The position numbers and the translations under genes were made by a program. A DNA stretch of 64,000 bases. Source: Singulisphaera sp. GP187. Its GTDB lineage: Bacteria; Planctomycetota; Planctomycetia; Isosphaerales; Isosphaeraceae. Where the stretch lies: positions 462,727 through 526,726 of the forward strand of contig NZ_FSRB01000002.1 in assembly GCF_900129635.1 (NCBI RefSeq), given 5' to 3'. Shown one piece after another: positions 24,101 through 32,142 of the stretch. The number at the start of each line of letters is the position of its first letter. The first letter of the stretch is position 1. The notes beneath the pieces are model-generated. The model saw nothing but the letters and a program-made list of their open reading frames with translations. It was not told the origin of the DNA and did not search any database.

Positions 24101-27085
24101 ATGCGACCGACCTTGCTTCTCACGGTGACGGGCTGCCTTCTCCTGGCGTTCCTCGGCCTCCGAACGGCCGCCGACAACCCCGCCCGCGAGCCGGACGCCA
24201 AGGTGGTTTCCCCCGACCCCGACCTCGACCTTCGCCTCCAAGAAAGCATCCGGCCGTTCCTCGCCACGTACTGTCTCGGATGCCACGGCAAGGAGAAGCC
24301 GGAGGGCGACCTGGACCTGTCCGTCTTCACGACCGTGGAGTCTGTGACCAGGGCCCTGCCCCACTGGGAACTCGTCGTCGAGCAACTCGAAGCGGGTTCG
24401 ATGCCCCCGGCAAAGGCGAAGCGGCGCCCGACGGACGAGGCCCGCGCGACGGTGATTGCCTGGATCGGAGCCGTCCGCAAGCGCGAAGCCGACCGGAACG
24501 CGGGCGACCCCGGCCCGGTCCCCGCGCGACGGCTCTCCAACGCTGAGTACGACCATACGATCAGGGACCTGACCGGGGTCGACCTCCGGCCGACCCGGGA
24601 GTTCCCCGTCGACCCGGCCAACGAGGCGGGGTTCGACAACTCGGCCGAATCGCTCGCGATGTCGCCGGCCCTGGTCAAGAAGTACCTGCAGGCCGCGCGT
24701 CAGGTCGTCGATCACCTCGTCCTGAAACCGGACGGACTCGCCTTCGCGTCTCATCCGGTGATCGCCGATACCGATCGCGATAAGTATTGCGTGAACAAGA
24801 TTATCGACTTCTACAAGCGTCAGCGCGCCGACTACGCCGACTACGTCTTCGCGGCCTGGCGGTTCCGGCATCGCGAGGCCCTGGGCCAGCCCAACGCGTC
24901 GCTGGAAACGCTCGCCTCCGAGGCCAAGCTCAGCCCCAAATACCTGGCGACGATCTGGGCCACGCTCACCGACGGCCCGGAAGACGTGGGCCCGACCGCC
25001 GCGCTCCAGACGCTTTGGCGGGAACTGCCTCCGCCTCCCCCCGACGGCGATCGAACGGCCGCCGCGCGGGCCGGCTGCGAGCGGATCCGCGACTACCTCG
25101 TCACCCTCCGCCGGCAGCTCACGCCCGAGGTCAAGAACCTGGAGGCACGCGGGATCAGCAACGGGTCGCAGCCGCTCGTGCTCTGGAAGAATCGTCAGTA
25201 CGTTGCCAACCGGATGCGCTACGCGGCGGGGGGAGCGTCCAAGATCAAGGTGGACGCGTTGGGGCTGTCTGGGACGGCCGCCAAGGCGCTCGTCGCTCCC
25301 GAGAAGCCGGAGGACCTCGCTTCCTTCGAGGCGACCTTCCCCCGGTTCTGCCGGACCTTCCCGGATGCCTTTTTCGTCTCGGAGCGCGCCCGAGTCTATC
25401 TCGACGGCAAGGAAGACAAGAAGAACACGGGGCGGTTGCTGAACGCTGGGTTCCATAGCATGACGGGCTACTTCCGCGACGATGAGCCGCTCTCCGTGCT
25501 CATGCTGGACGAGGCCGGTCAAGGCGAGCTCGAACGGCTCTGGAGGGAGTTCGATTTCGTCACGGGCGCCCCGATGCGGCAGTACTCGAGCTACCTCTGG
25601 TACGAGCGTGCCGAATCCGGCTTTCTCCGCGACAACGAGTTCGACTTCATCAGGGCCGAGGACAAGGATGCCGCGTCCGAGGCGAAGATCGAGCAACTGG
25701 CCAAGGTCTACCTGGCGAAAGTGAGCCGGATCGGCGCCAGCGAGTTGGTGCACAGCGTCATCAAGGATCAGTTCGCGATCATCTCCGCAAGCATCCGTCG
25801 CGTTGAGAACGACCGGGTCGCGGCCGAGCCCCGACATATCGAGGCCCTGCAAGCGTTTGCCGAGCGGGCCTATCGCCGCCCGCTGTCGAGCGCGGAACGT
25901 GAGGGAATCGCCGCCTTTTACCGGACGCTCCGCACCCAGGATGAGCTGAGCCACGACGATGCCGTCCGCGACACGGTTGTCGGCGTGCTCATGTCACCCT
26001 ACTTCTGCTACCGGGTCGACCTTGCCGGAGAAGGGACGGGCGTCCGGCCGCTATCGGATTATGACCTGGCCAGCCGCCTGAGCTATTTCCTCTGGGCGAG
26101 CATGCCCGATCGTGAGCTCATGGACCGGGCCGCTGCGGGCGACCTGCACCGGCCCGAAGTGCTCGCGGCGCAGGCGCGGCGGATGCTCCGCGACGATCGC
26201 GTCCGCGGCCTGGCCACGGAGTTCGCCGGCAACTGGCTCGACTTCCGCCGGTTCGAGGAGCACAACAGCGTCGATCGCGGCCGCTTCCCCGCGTTCGACG
26301 ACGAGCTGCGCCGGTCGATGTTCGAGGAGCCGCTCCGCTACTTCGTCGACCTGGTGCGCAACGACCGCCCGGTCCATGAGTTCCTCGACGGCAAGCACAC
26401 GTTCGTCAACCAGGCGCTGGCGCGGCACTACGGTATGCCCGAGCCCGAGGGCTGGGTCCGCGTCGACGACGCGGTTCGCTACGGGCGCGGCGGGCTCTTG
26501 CCGATGGCCGTCTTCCTGACAAAGAACGCGCCGGGCCTGCGGACGAGCCCGGTCAAACGGGGCTACTGGGTCGTGCGTCGCCTGCTCGGCGAGAACATCC
26601 CGCCACCGCCGCCCGACGTCCCCGAGCTGCCGGAGGACGAGGCCAAGCTCGGCGACCTGACCCTGCGGCAAACCTTGGCCCGGCACCGTGCCGATAAGAG
26701 CTGCGCGGGTTGTCACGAGCGGTTCGACGCGATCGGCCTGTCGTTCGAGGGCTTCGGCCCCGTCGGCGAGCTCCGCGACAAGGACCTCGGCGGCCGTCCC
26801 GTGGACGTTCGCGCGACCTTCCCCGGTGGGAGCGAAGGCGCCGGCGTTGAGGGACTCCGCCGCTATCTCGAGTCGAATCGCCGGGAGGAGTTCGTCGAGA
26901 ACCTCTGCCGGAAGCTGCTGGCCTACGCCCTCGGGCGGAGCTTGCTCCCCTCGGATGACGAGACCGTCGACACCATGCGCACCCGGCTGGCGGCCGACGG
27001 CCATCGCTTCGGCAGCCTGATCGAGAGCATTGTTGCCAGCCCGCAGTTCTTGAATAAACGAGTCGAAGCCAACCACGCGGAGTGA
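24101..27085 (+). CDS. DUF1587/DUF1592/DUF1588/DUF1585 protein with cytochrome c-like head
   Basis: A 994-residue exported protein beginning MRPTLLLTVTGCLLLAFLGL (signal peptide). Near the N terminus is a heme motif TYCLGCHGK. Then come the domains that usually occur together: DUF1587 (RRLSNAEYDHTIRDLTGVDL), DUF1595 (AFAERAYRRPLSSAEREGIAAF), DUF1592 (LSYFLWASMPDRELM), DUF1588 (LPMAVFLTKNAPGLRTSPVKRGYWVVRRLLGE ... DKSCAGCHERFDAIGLSFEGFGPVG, a second CxxCH) and DUF1585 (LCRKLLAYALGRSLLPSDDE). The interval between heme motif and DUF1592 is longer than in most members. The start is at ATG 24101, preceded by GGGGGAG. It overlaps or abuts the DUF1552 gene, its standard partner. Function unknown. 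Confidence 0.88.
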   Translation: MRPTLLLTVTGCLLLAFLGLRTAADNPAREPDAKVVSPDPDLDLRLQESIRPFLATYCLGCHGKEKPEGDLDLSVFTTVESVTRALPHWELVVEQLEAGSMPPAKAKRRPTDEARATVIAWIGAVRKREADRNAGDPGPVPARRLSNAEYDHTIRDLTGVDLRPTREFPVDPANEAGFDNSAESLAMSPALVKKYLQAARQVVDHLVLKPDGLAFASHPVIADTDRDKYCVNKIIDFYKRQRADYADYVFAAWRFRHREALGQPNASLETLASEAKLSPKYLATIWATLTDGPEDVGPTAALQTLWRELPPPPPDGDRTAAARAGCERIRDYLVTLRRQLTPEVKNLEARGISNGSQPLVLWKNRQYVANRMRYAAGGASKIKVDALGLSGTAAKALVAPEKPEDLASFEATFPRFCRTFPDAFFVSERARVYLDGKEDKKNTGRLLNAGFHSMTGYFRDDEPLSVLMLDEAGQGELERLWREFDFVTGAPMRQYSSYLWYERAESGFLRDNEFDFIRAEDKDAASEAKIEQLAKVYLAKVSRIGASELVHSVIKDQFAIISASIRRVENDRVAAEPRHIEALQAFAERAYRRPLSSAEREGIAAFYRTLRTQDELSHDDAVRDTVVGVLMSPYFCYRVDLAGEGTGVRPLSDYDLASRLSYFLWASMPDRELMDRAAAGDLHRPEVLAAQARRMLRDDRVRGLATEFAGNWLDFRRFEEHNSVDRGRFPAFDDELRRSMFEEPLRYFVDLVRNDRPVHEFLDGKHTFVNQALARHYGMPEPEGWVRVDDAVRYGRGGLLPMAVFLTKNAPGLRTSPVKRGYWVVRRLLGENIPPPPPDVPELPEDEAKLGDLTLRQTLARHRADKSCAGCHERFDAIGLSFEGFGPVGELRDKDLGGRPVDVRATFPGGSEGAGVEGLRRYLESNRREEFVENLCRKLLAYALGRSLLPSDDETVDTMRTRLAADGHRFGSLIESIVASPQFLNKRVEANHAE

Positions 27086-27090
27086 CGCAG

Positions 27091-28446
27091 ATGAAGAGCA
27101 CTTCGGACCAGGGAGAGCGCGAGAATGGCCGGGGCCGGGCGTCCCGGCGGACGTTCCTCCGCGGCGTGGGCGTGACGATGGCCTTGCCGTGGCTCGAGTC
27201 GGTCCCCGCCTTGGGTGCCTCGTCCGTGGCGGGAGCCGCCGCGCCTTGTCCGAAGCGGTTTGCCGCCTTGTTCATGGGTTGTGGCGTCAATCCGACCCAG
27301 TGGTGGGCCAAGGGCTCCGGCGCCGCGATGGAGCTGGGCCGTTGCCTCGAGCCGCTGGCCCCCTTGAAGACGAAGATCAACGTCATCAACGGCCTGTTCA
27401 ACAAGCAGGCCACGGGTGTCGGCATTCACCCCGGCCAGACCGGGAACATCCTCTCGGGTGCGGCCTTGCAGAAAGGGGCCGAGCTCAAGGGGGGGATCAG
27501 CGTCGACCAGATGCTCGCCCGCCACCTCGGCGAGGCGACCGTCCAGCCGAGCATGGTTCTCGGGTGCGAGCAGCCGATCACCGGCTACCACGAGACGAAC
27601 TTCTCGATGGCGTACAGCTCGCACATCTCCTGGCAGAGCGCCACCTCGCCGGTGCCGATGGAGGTCTACCCGTCGCTTGCGTTCGACAGCCTGTTCGACA
27701 ACCGAGGGACCAGGCGCAATCAGAGCGTCCTCGACCGCGTCCGGGACGAGGCCTCCGGCCTGAGCCGGCGGGTCAGTGCGGCCGACCGGGCGAAGCTCGA
27801 CGAGTACCTGACCAGCGTCCGCGAGGTCGAGCGCAGGGTCGTGCCGATGCGGTCCGAGAAAGACCAGGCCGAGGGCCGAGCCGCCAACCAAGGCAAGCCG
27901 CTCGTCACCATGCCGAGGCCCGACAACGGCCTGCCCGAAGATATTCGTGAACACATGCGGCTGATGTGCGACCTGATCGCCCTGGGGTTCCAGACCGACA
28001 AGACGCGGATCGCGACCCTGCTCCTCTGTCGCGACATCTCGGGCCTCTTTTATCCCTTCCTCGACGTCCGGGCCGCGCACCATGGCGCCTCGCACGACGA
28101 CAAGTCCGAAGCCTACGAGCGCGTGACCCGCTACTACGTCAGCCAGCTCGCCTACCTCGCCACCCGCCTCGACGCCATGCCCGAGGGTGAGGGCACCGTG
28201 CTCGACAACACCTGCCTGCTGTTCACCAACAGCCTCTGGTCCGGCACCCGGCACGACGCCAGCAAGGTTCCCGTCGTCCTGGCCGGAGGTCTCGGTGGAT
28301 CGCTCGCGACGGGCCGCACACTCGACTATGCGGACAAGGGAGACGACAACCGCAAGCTCTGCAGCATGTACCTCTCGATCATGGACCGAATGGACGTCAA
28401 ACTCGACCGCTTCGGCGACGCCGACGCCCGCCTTACTGACCTCTGA
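27091..28446 (+). CDS. DUF1552 domain protein, Tat-exported
   Basis: A 451-residue protein with a twin-arginine signal (ASRRTFLRGVGVTMALPWLES) and the DUF1552 signatures RFAALFMGCGVNPTQWW, LKTKINVINGLFN, HPGQTGNILSG, SVDQMLARHLG, YSSHISWQS, DYLTSVREVERRV-like EYLTSVREVERRV and the C-terminal LLFTNSLWSGTRHDASKVPVVLAGGLGG. ATG 27091 has GGAG 8 bases upstream; an alternative GTG at 27082 overlaps the stop of the preceding gene by four bases. It pairs with the DUF1592-type gene as in most planctomycetes. No biochemical function is established. Confidence 0.88.
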   Translation: MKSTSDQGERENGRGRASRRTFLRGVGVTMALPWLESVPALGASSVAGAAAPCPKRFAALFMGCGVNPTQWWAKGSGAAMELGRCLEPLAPLKTKINVINGLFNKQATGVGIHPGQTGNILSGAALQKGAELKGGISVDQMLARHLGEATVQPSMVLGCEQPITGYHETNFSMAYSSHISWQSATSPVPMEVYPSLAFDSLFDNRGTRRNQSVLDRVRDEASGLSRRVSAADRAKLDEYLTSVREVERRVVPMRSEKDQAEGRAANQGKPLVTMPRPDNGLPEDIREHMRLMCDLIALGFQTDKTRIATLLLCRDISGLFYPFLDVRAAHHGASHDDKSEAYERVTRYYVSQLAYLATRLDAMPEGEGTVLDNTCLLFTNSLWSGTRHDASKVPVVLAGGLGGSLATGRTLDYADKGDDNRKLCSMYLSIMDRMDVKLDRFGDADARLTDL

Positions 28447-28505
28447 GCCGAGATCCGAGGCAAAGATCTGCATTCCTCTGGCGAAACTGCCTCTCCTAAT
28501 CCTGG

Positions 28506-28535
28506 AACCGGGGGCGGGGTGCCCGCGGTCCCAGG
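28506..28535. repeat. Family A repeat, single arm
   Basis: GGGGCGGGGTGCCCGCGGTC followed by CCAGG matches the right arm of family A. It lies 60 bases after the DUF1552 stop. Confidence 0.55.
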
Positions 28536-28580
28536 AAAACGAAAAAAAGCAACGACCCGCCATCGAACTAAGAATCCCCC

Positions 28581-28880
28581 TCGTTCCCACGGTCCTCCGC
28601 TATGCATTACCCACAAGTGGGGGTCTGGCCCGGTGTCCAGCAAGGGTGATCGGCGCAAGTGCTTGAGAGTCCTCCAGTTGTGGCATCCAGCTCGGGCCAC
28701 AGCCCCCTTCCGTAACCTCCGGATTGCTAACGACTTACGACTTGTGGGTAAGGCATAGCGGTCCTCCGTGGGAATGCCGTCCCCGACGCTCCGCGTCGTC
28801 TGGCCTTCGCAAGCCGAGGACGCAGAGCGTCCCAGACGGCATTCCCACGGGGGACCGTGGGAACGAGGAGTGAGAGGCTT
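28581..28880. repeat. Family C repeat interrupted by a MITE-like insertion
   Basis: TCGTTCCCACGGTCCTCC at 28581-28598 and GGTCCTCCGTGGGAATGCCG at 28760-28779 are the two halves of a family C hairpin separated by a 161-bp insertion. The remaining part, with GACGCTCCGCGTCGTC, GACGCAGAGCGTCCCAGACG and CATTCCCACGGGGGACCGTGGGAACGAG (to about 28867), matches the long copy at 2101-2330 in layout. Confidence 0.7.
28599..28759. mobile_element. 161-bp MITE-like element with 20-bp terminal inverted repeats
   Basis: The ends GCTATGCATTACCCACAAGT (28599-28618) and its complement with one mismatch (28740-28759) are flanked by the direct repeat GGTCCTCC (28591-28598 and 28760-28767). The interior has no coding capacity. 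Terminal repeats plus an 8-bp duplication are the marks of a non-autonomous DNA transposon; the parental transposase is not visible in this window, since neither insertion sequence here shares these ends. Confidence 0.85.
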
Positions 28881-28917
28881 CCTAGCTCTGTCTCGGGTCG
28901 TTGAAAAAAAGAGCTTT

Positions 28918-29140
28918 GCTGGGTGGCACGTACGTACGTGTTTAGCGTGTCCGAGAGCCATTTTCCTGGGGGTTTTCGTGGGTCTGACAAGAGTACGACG
29001 GCCGTTCTACGAGTGTCAGACTTTCACGAGACCCCTGTTTTCAGGCTGCGCGACACGCTAAACACGTACGGTTGTACCCAACCCGTGAGTGGGAAGCCCC
29101 TGCTTTGGGCTCACGGGTTGGGTACAACCCGTGCCACCCA
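28918..29140. repeat. Double-hairpin repeat element (family D), ends TGGGTGGCACG
   Basis: TGGGTGGCACG at about 28919-28929 and CGTGCCACCCA at 29130-29140 enclose two large dyads. The first has GTACGTGTTTAGCGTGTC (about 28932-28949) paired with GACACGCTAAACACGTAC (about 29050-29067), continued inward by imperfect pairing (GTGGGTCTGACA with TGTCAGAC...ACGAGACCC). The second has GTTGTACCCAACCCGTGAG (about 29070-29088) paired with CTCACGGGTTGGGTACAAC (about 29110-29128). The outer right end is interrupted by an IS4-family insertion. Confidence 0.7.
29130..29138. repeat. Target-site duplication (left) of IS4-family element
   Basis: CGTGCCACC directly before the left inverted repeat is repeated at 30702-30710 after the right one. 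Nine or more bases is usual for IS4-family insertions. Confidence 0.75.
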
Positions 29141-30701
29141 ACGTCAGTAACTCGGCGTCGTCAACAACGGATGTAACTCTCACCGGACCAGAGAATTACT
29201 GCCGCTCCGTGGCTGCGGTTCGTTCGAGAGAAGGGGGGGCAAAAAATCGCCGTTCTTCGTCATGATGGGTGCGGCTAGCAACCGGCACTCACCTGGATTG
29301 AGGAAGAACGGCGATGAAGGCAGCTCGGACGCTGCAAGGCTTGCAGCAACCGCAGTCGTTGATCGGCTATGTCCGACAGTTTCTCACCCCGACGGTCTGG
29401 AAGCAAGCCCGAGGGGTTGTTCCTCAAAGGCGGTCGGCGCCGCGGTGGGATCTCCAGCCACTGGTCGTGGTCATGCTCGCCATGACCTGGGCCACCGGCG
29501 ACTCCGAGTCCGAGAGGTTTGAGAAGGCCCGGGGATACTACGTCGCCTGCCATGAGTCGCGAAGACGCCCGGGAAAGACCCTCGTCGGCTTCCAGAAAGC
29601 GATGCGACGCGTCCCCATGCGACAACTCAGGGCGTTGGCCGCGGGGGTTCGGCAACAGATCCACGCCCGACTGGGGTCGCGGCGGATTGTCGACGGCTTC
29701 GAGCCGATGGGCTGCGACGGCTCGCGGATCGAGTGCCCCCGCACCCCCGAGTTGGAACGGGGACTCGGGCAGGCCGGCAAGAACGACGCGGCCCCCAACG
29801 TCTGGCTGACGGCGTTCGTCCACTTGCCCACGGGACTGCTTTGGTCGTGGCGACTCGGCCCGGGCACCGCGGCCGAGCAAGAGCATTTGAGGCACTTGCT
29901 CGCCACCCTCTCGCCCGAGGCCCTGATCGTCTGCGACGCCGCTTATATGGGCTTCGATCTGGTCCGGGCGATCCTCGGTGTCAAGCGATCGTTCCTGTTC
30001 CGGATGTCGTCGCGGGTCGACCTCTACACCCTCGAAGTGGCGAACCTGGAGGATTGGACCGAAGGCCCTGTCTTGTACTGGCCGAACTATGTCCAGAAGA
30101 AAGGGGAAGCGCCGATCCAATGCCGCTTGATCCGGATCCCGGCCAAGGGCAAGGGTAAGGGGTCGGTCAAACGCGACGTCTGGCTCCTGACCGACGTCCT
30201 CGACCCAGCCCGGATGTCGGCGGCGACGGCCGCCAAATTCTACCGCTGGAGATGGCGTAATGAAGGACTATTTCGCACATACAAGCGTATAATCAATAAA
30301 TTGAAACTCGCTAGCCGCACGGTGGCCTTGGTGCATCGCGAGGCCGAGTTGTCACTGCTGGCCACGCAGATCCTCCTGGCGCATGCCGACCTGGCGCTTC
30401 GGCCGGCGTCGGCGTCGGCGACCGATGGCCCAGTGATCAGCCCCCGCAAAGTTCTGATCGAGATCCGCAAGGAGATCGACGCGGCCGTGAAACCCAAGGC
30501 CAAGTGTTACCACAAGCGACTCGCGGGCTGCCGCGCCGGGTGCCGGAAGCAGAAGAGCCCGAAAGCCACACGCAAGTGGCCTCGTCGCAAACCGCATAAG
30601 CCGCCGAAACCGCCTGTGCTCCACACCCTGACTCAGGAACAGAAAGCCTTGCTAAACAAGCACATGAGTGCAGTAGGATGAGGCATCAGTAATCGACGTT
30701 G
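29139..30701 (+). mobile_element. Complete IS4-family insertion sequence, about 1563 bp
   Basis: CAACGTC at 29139-29145 and GACGTTG at 30695-30701 form the outer inverted repeat, with weaker matches continuing inward (TnACT). A 9-bp direct repeat CGTGCCACC flanks both ends. One intact transposase gene fills the element. It inserted into the end of the family D repeat, whose CGTGCCACCC terminus is the target. Confidence 0.78.
29314..30681 (+). CDS. IS4-family transposase
   Basis: A 455-residue transposase with the complete DDE triad: Asp135 (MGCDGSRIE), Asp208 (LIVCDAAYMGFD) and Glu317 in YRWRWRNEGLFRTYKR, which gives the IS4 YREK signature exactly (Tyr310, Arg313, Glu317, Lys324). The C-terminal tail is lysine/arginine-rich (KPKAKCYHKRLAGCRAGCRKQK). 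The ATG at 29314 is preceded by GAGGAAG at a suitable distance. No frameshift is seen, so the element may still be active. Confidence 0.9.
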   Translation: MKAARTLQGLQQPQSLIGYVRQFLTPTVWKQARGVVPQRRSAPRWDLQPLVVVMLAMTWATGDSESERFEKARGYYVACHESRRRPGKTLVGFQKAMRRVPMRQLRALAAGVRQQIHARLGSRRIVDGFEPMGCDGSRIECPRTPELERGLGQAGKNDAAPNVWLTAFVHLPTGLLWSWRLGPGTAAEQEHLRHLLATLSPEALIVCDAAYMGFDLVRAILGVKRSFLFRMSSRVDLYTLEVANLEDWTEGPVLYWPNYVQKKGEAPIQCRLIRIPAKGKGKGSVKRDVWLLTDVLDPARMSAATAAKFYRWRWRNEGLFRTYKRIINKLKLASRTVALVHREAELSLLATQILLAHADLALRPASASATDGPVISPRKVLIEIRKEIDAAVKPKAKCYHKRLAGCRAGCRKQKSPKATRKWPRRKPHKPPKPPVLHTLTQEQKALLNKHMSAVG

Positions 30702-30710
30702 CGTGCCACC
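30702..30710. repeat. Target-site duplication (right) of IS4-family element
   Basis: CGTGCCACC, identical to 29130-29138, follows the right inverted repeat. Confidence 0.75.
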
Positions 30711-30798
30711 CGAGAGTGTTTGCTGGAAAATGCGAGCGTTTGTTGTTGTGTTGGGTGGGTGTGGTCCACCAGAGCAATCGTTCGCGGCTTCATCCCGA

Positions 30799-31896
30799 TC
30801 AGGTGAGCATCGGTTGGCCACAGGCTCGCAGCAACGCCGTCTGGACCGTCAGATCGTGTTCATACGGGAAATCGGTCGGTTTCTCCCCGCGAATGATCCG
30901 GGCCATGTCGGCTGCGTCGTCAACGTAGCGAATATATTTGGGAAACGAGATATCCTGACGTCCCTTCTTGTACCCGCCGCGCGTTTTTGACAGCACCAGG
31001 TGGGCCGACGGGTTATCGAGCGGTTGGATCTGGAAGGTTCCTTCGGTGCCGCAAACGACGAGGTGTCGCCGCTCGCCGCCGTCCACTTCGATCGCGGTTG
31101 ACTTGACCGTCGCCAACGCACGCGGGTACTCGAACACCGCCAGCATATTGTCGAGGAGTGAATCGTCGACGCTTGCGGTATGCCGCGAAAATGGTGTGAC
31201 CGTGGTTGGCCTTCCCAGTACGCCGACCACCAGGTCGATGACGTGACAACCGAGCTCGAACATGATGCCGCCGCGGTACGCGACCAGTTCCCGCCGCGCG
31301 GCCGGATCGACGACTTTGCTCATGACCGTGTGGACTTCGAACACGTCCCCGAGCCAGCCCCGTTTCAAGAGGTCGCGGAGCAGCACCACGGCGGGGTTGT
31401 AGCGGTACATATACCCCATCTGGACCAGCAGCTTCCGCTTCGCCGCCGCGCCCAGGATCCGCTGGTATTGCTCGAGCGACTCACCGGCCGGCTTATCGAG
31501 ATGAATGTGCTTGCCCGCTTCGACGCAGGCCTCCGCTGTGTCGAGCAGGTCGCGAACCCGCGTCTCGACGAGGATCGCCTGCACTCCCGGCGCGTTGAGC
31601 AACTGCTCCTGCGTCATCCACTTGAGGTCGCGATAAGGAGCGAGCGACTCGGCCTTTCGACGGAGCTCCGCATCAGGCTCGACAATCCCGACGACCTCAT
31701 AGTCCGCGGATTGCCGGAACACGGAGAGTTTGCTCGCATGGGCATGTCCCACGCCGATCTGGCCGATCTTGATGCGTGGCCGCGCTGGGCTGGCGCCGCT
31801 TCCCGATTGCGCGTTCGCAACCAGGCCGGGTGTCAGCGAGCAGGCGAGCGCTCCGCCGAATCGTTTGATGACCGCACGTCGGTTTTCAGAGTTCAT
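30799..31896 (-). CDS. Gfo/Idh/MocA-family oxidoreductase, exported
   Basis: A 365-residue NAD(P)-dependent oxidoreductase. The Rossmann start is KIGQIGVGHAHASKLSVF (about residues 42-59), followed by EPDAELRRKAESL and the catalytic-region motif HIHLDKPAGE (about 130-139), where the Lys matches the conserved EKP/DKP motif. The C-terminal half has MFELGCHVIDLVVGVLG, the usual GxHxID-type segment. The N terminus (RRAVIKRFGGALACSLTPGLVANAQS) looks like an export signal, common in planctomycete members. Substrate unknown; many act on sugars or inositols. Confidence 0.87.
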   Translation of the reverse strand: MNSENRRAVIKRFGGALACSLTPGLVANAQSGSGASPARPRIKIGQIGVGHAHASKLSVFRQSADYEVVGIVEPDAELRRKAESLAPYRDLKWMTQEQLLNAPGVQAILVETRVRDLLDTAEACVEAGKHIHLDKPAGESLEQYQRILGAAAKRKLLVQMGYMYRYNPAVVLLRDLLKRGWLGDVFEVHTVMSKVVDPAARRELVAYRGGIMFELGCHVIDLVVGVLGRPTTVTPFSRHTASVDDSLLDNMLAVFEYPRALATVKSTAIEVDGGERRHLVVCGTEGTFQIQPLDNPSAHLVLSKTRGGYKKGRQDISFPKYIRYVDDAADMARIIRGEKPTDFPYEHDLTVQTALLRACGQPMLT

Positions 31897-32142
31897 GGGG
31901 ATTTCGATCCTCGACCGCTCGATCCGTGATACCCAGGGTGTCGTGACAGTTCATCATTCGAATCCCGAGGGATCAAATACCAATTCGGGAAATGGCCAAC
32001 CCAAGCCTGGCAAATCCGAGTGAGAAGGTCCAATTCGGCTTCCTCTTGGTAACATGGAGGTTCCCCTGTCGCTCTCCCGGAAATCGACTGGATTCCTCAA
32101 GGCGATACGCCCGCTTTTTCGCACTCGATAAGGTCAAAGCAG

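Noticed and set aside
24047..25954. 635-codon minus-strand frame opposite the DUF1592 gene
   Set aside because: Antisense shadow; the plus strand carries the CxxCH motifs and domain series.
28599..28759. MITE derived from either insertion sequence in this window
   Set aside because: The ends GCTATGCATTACCC do not match CCAAGGCCAGCGC (ISAs1-type) or CAACGTC (IS4-type).
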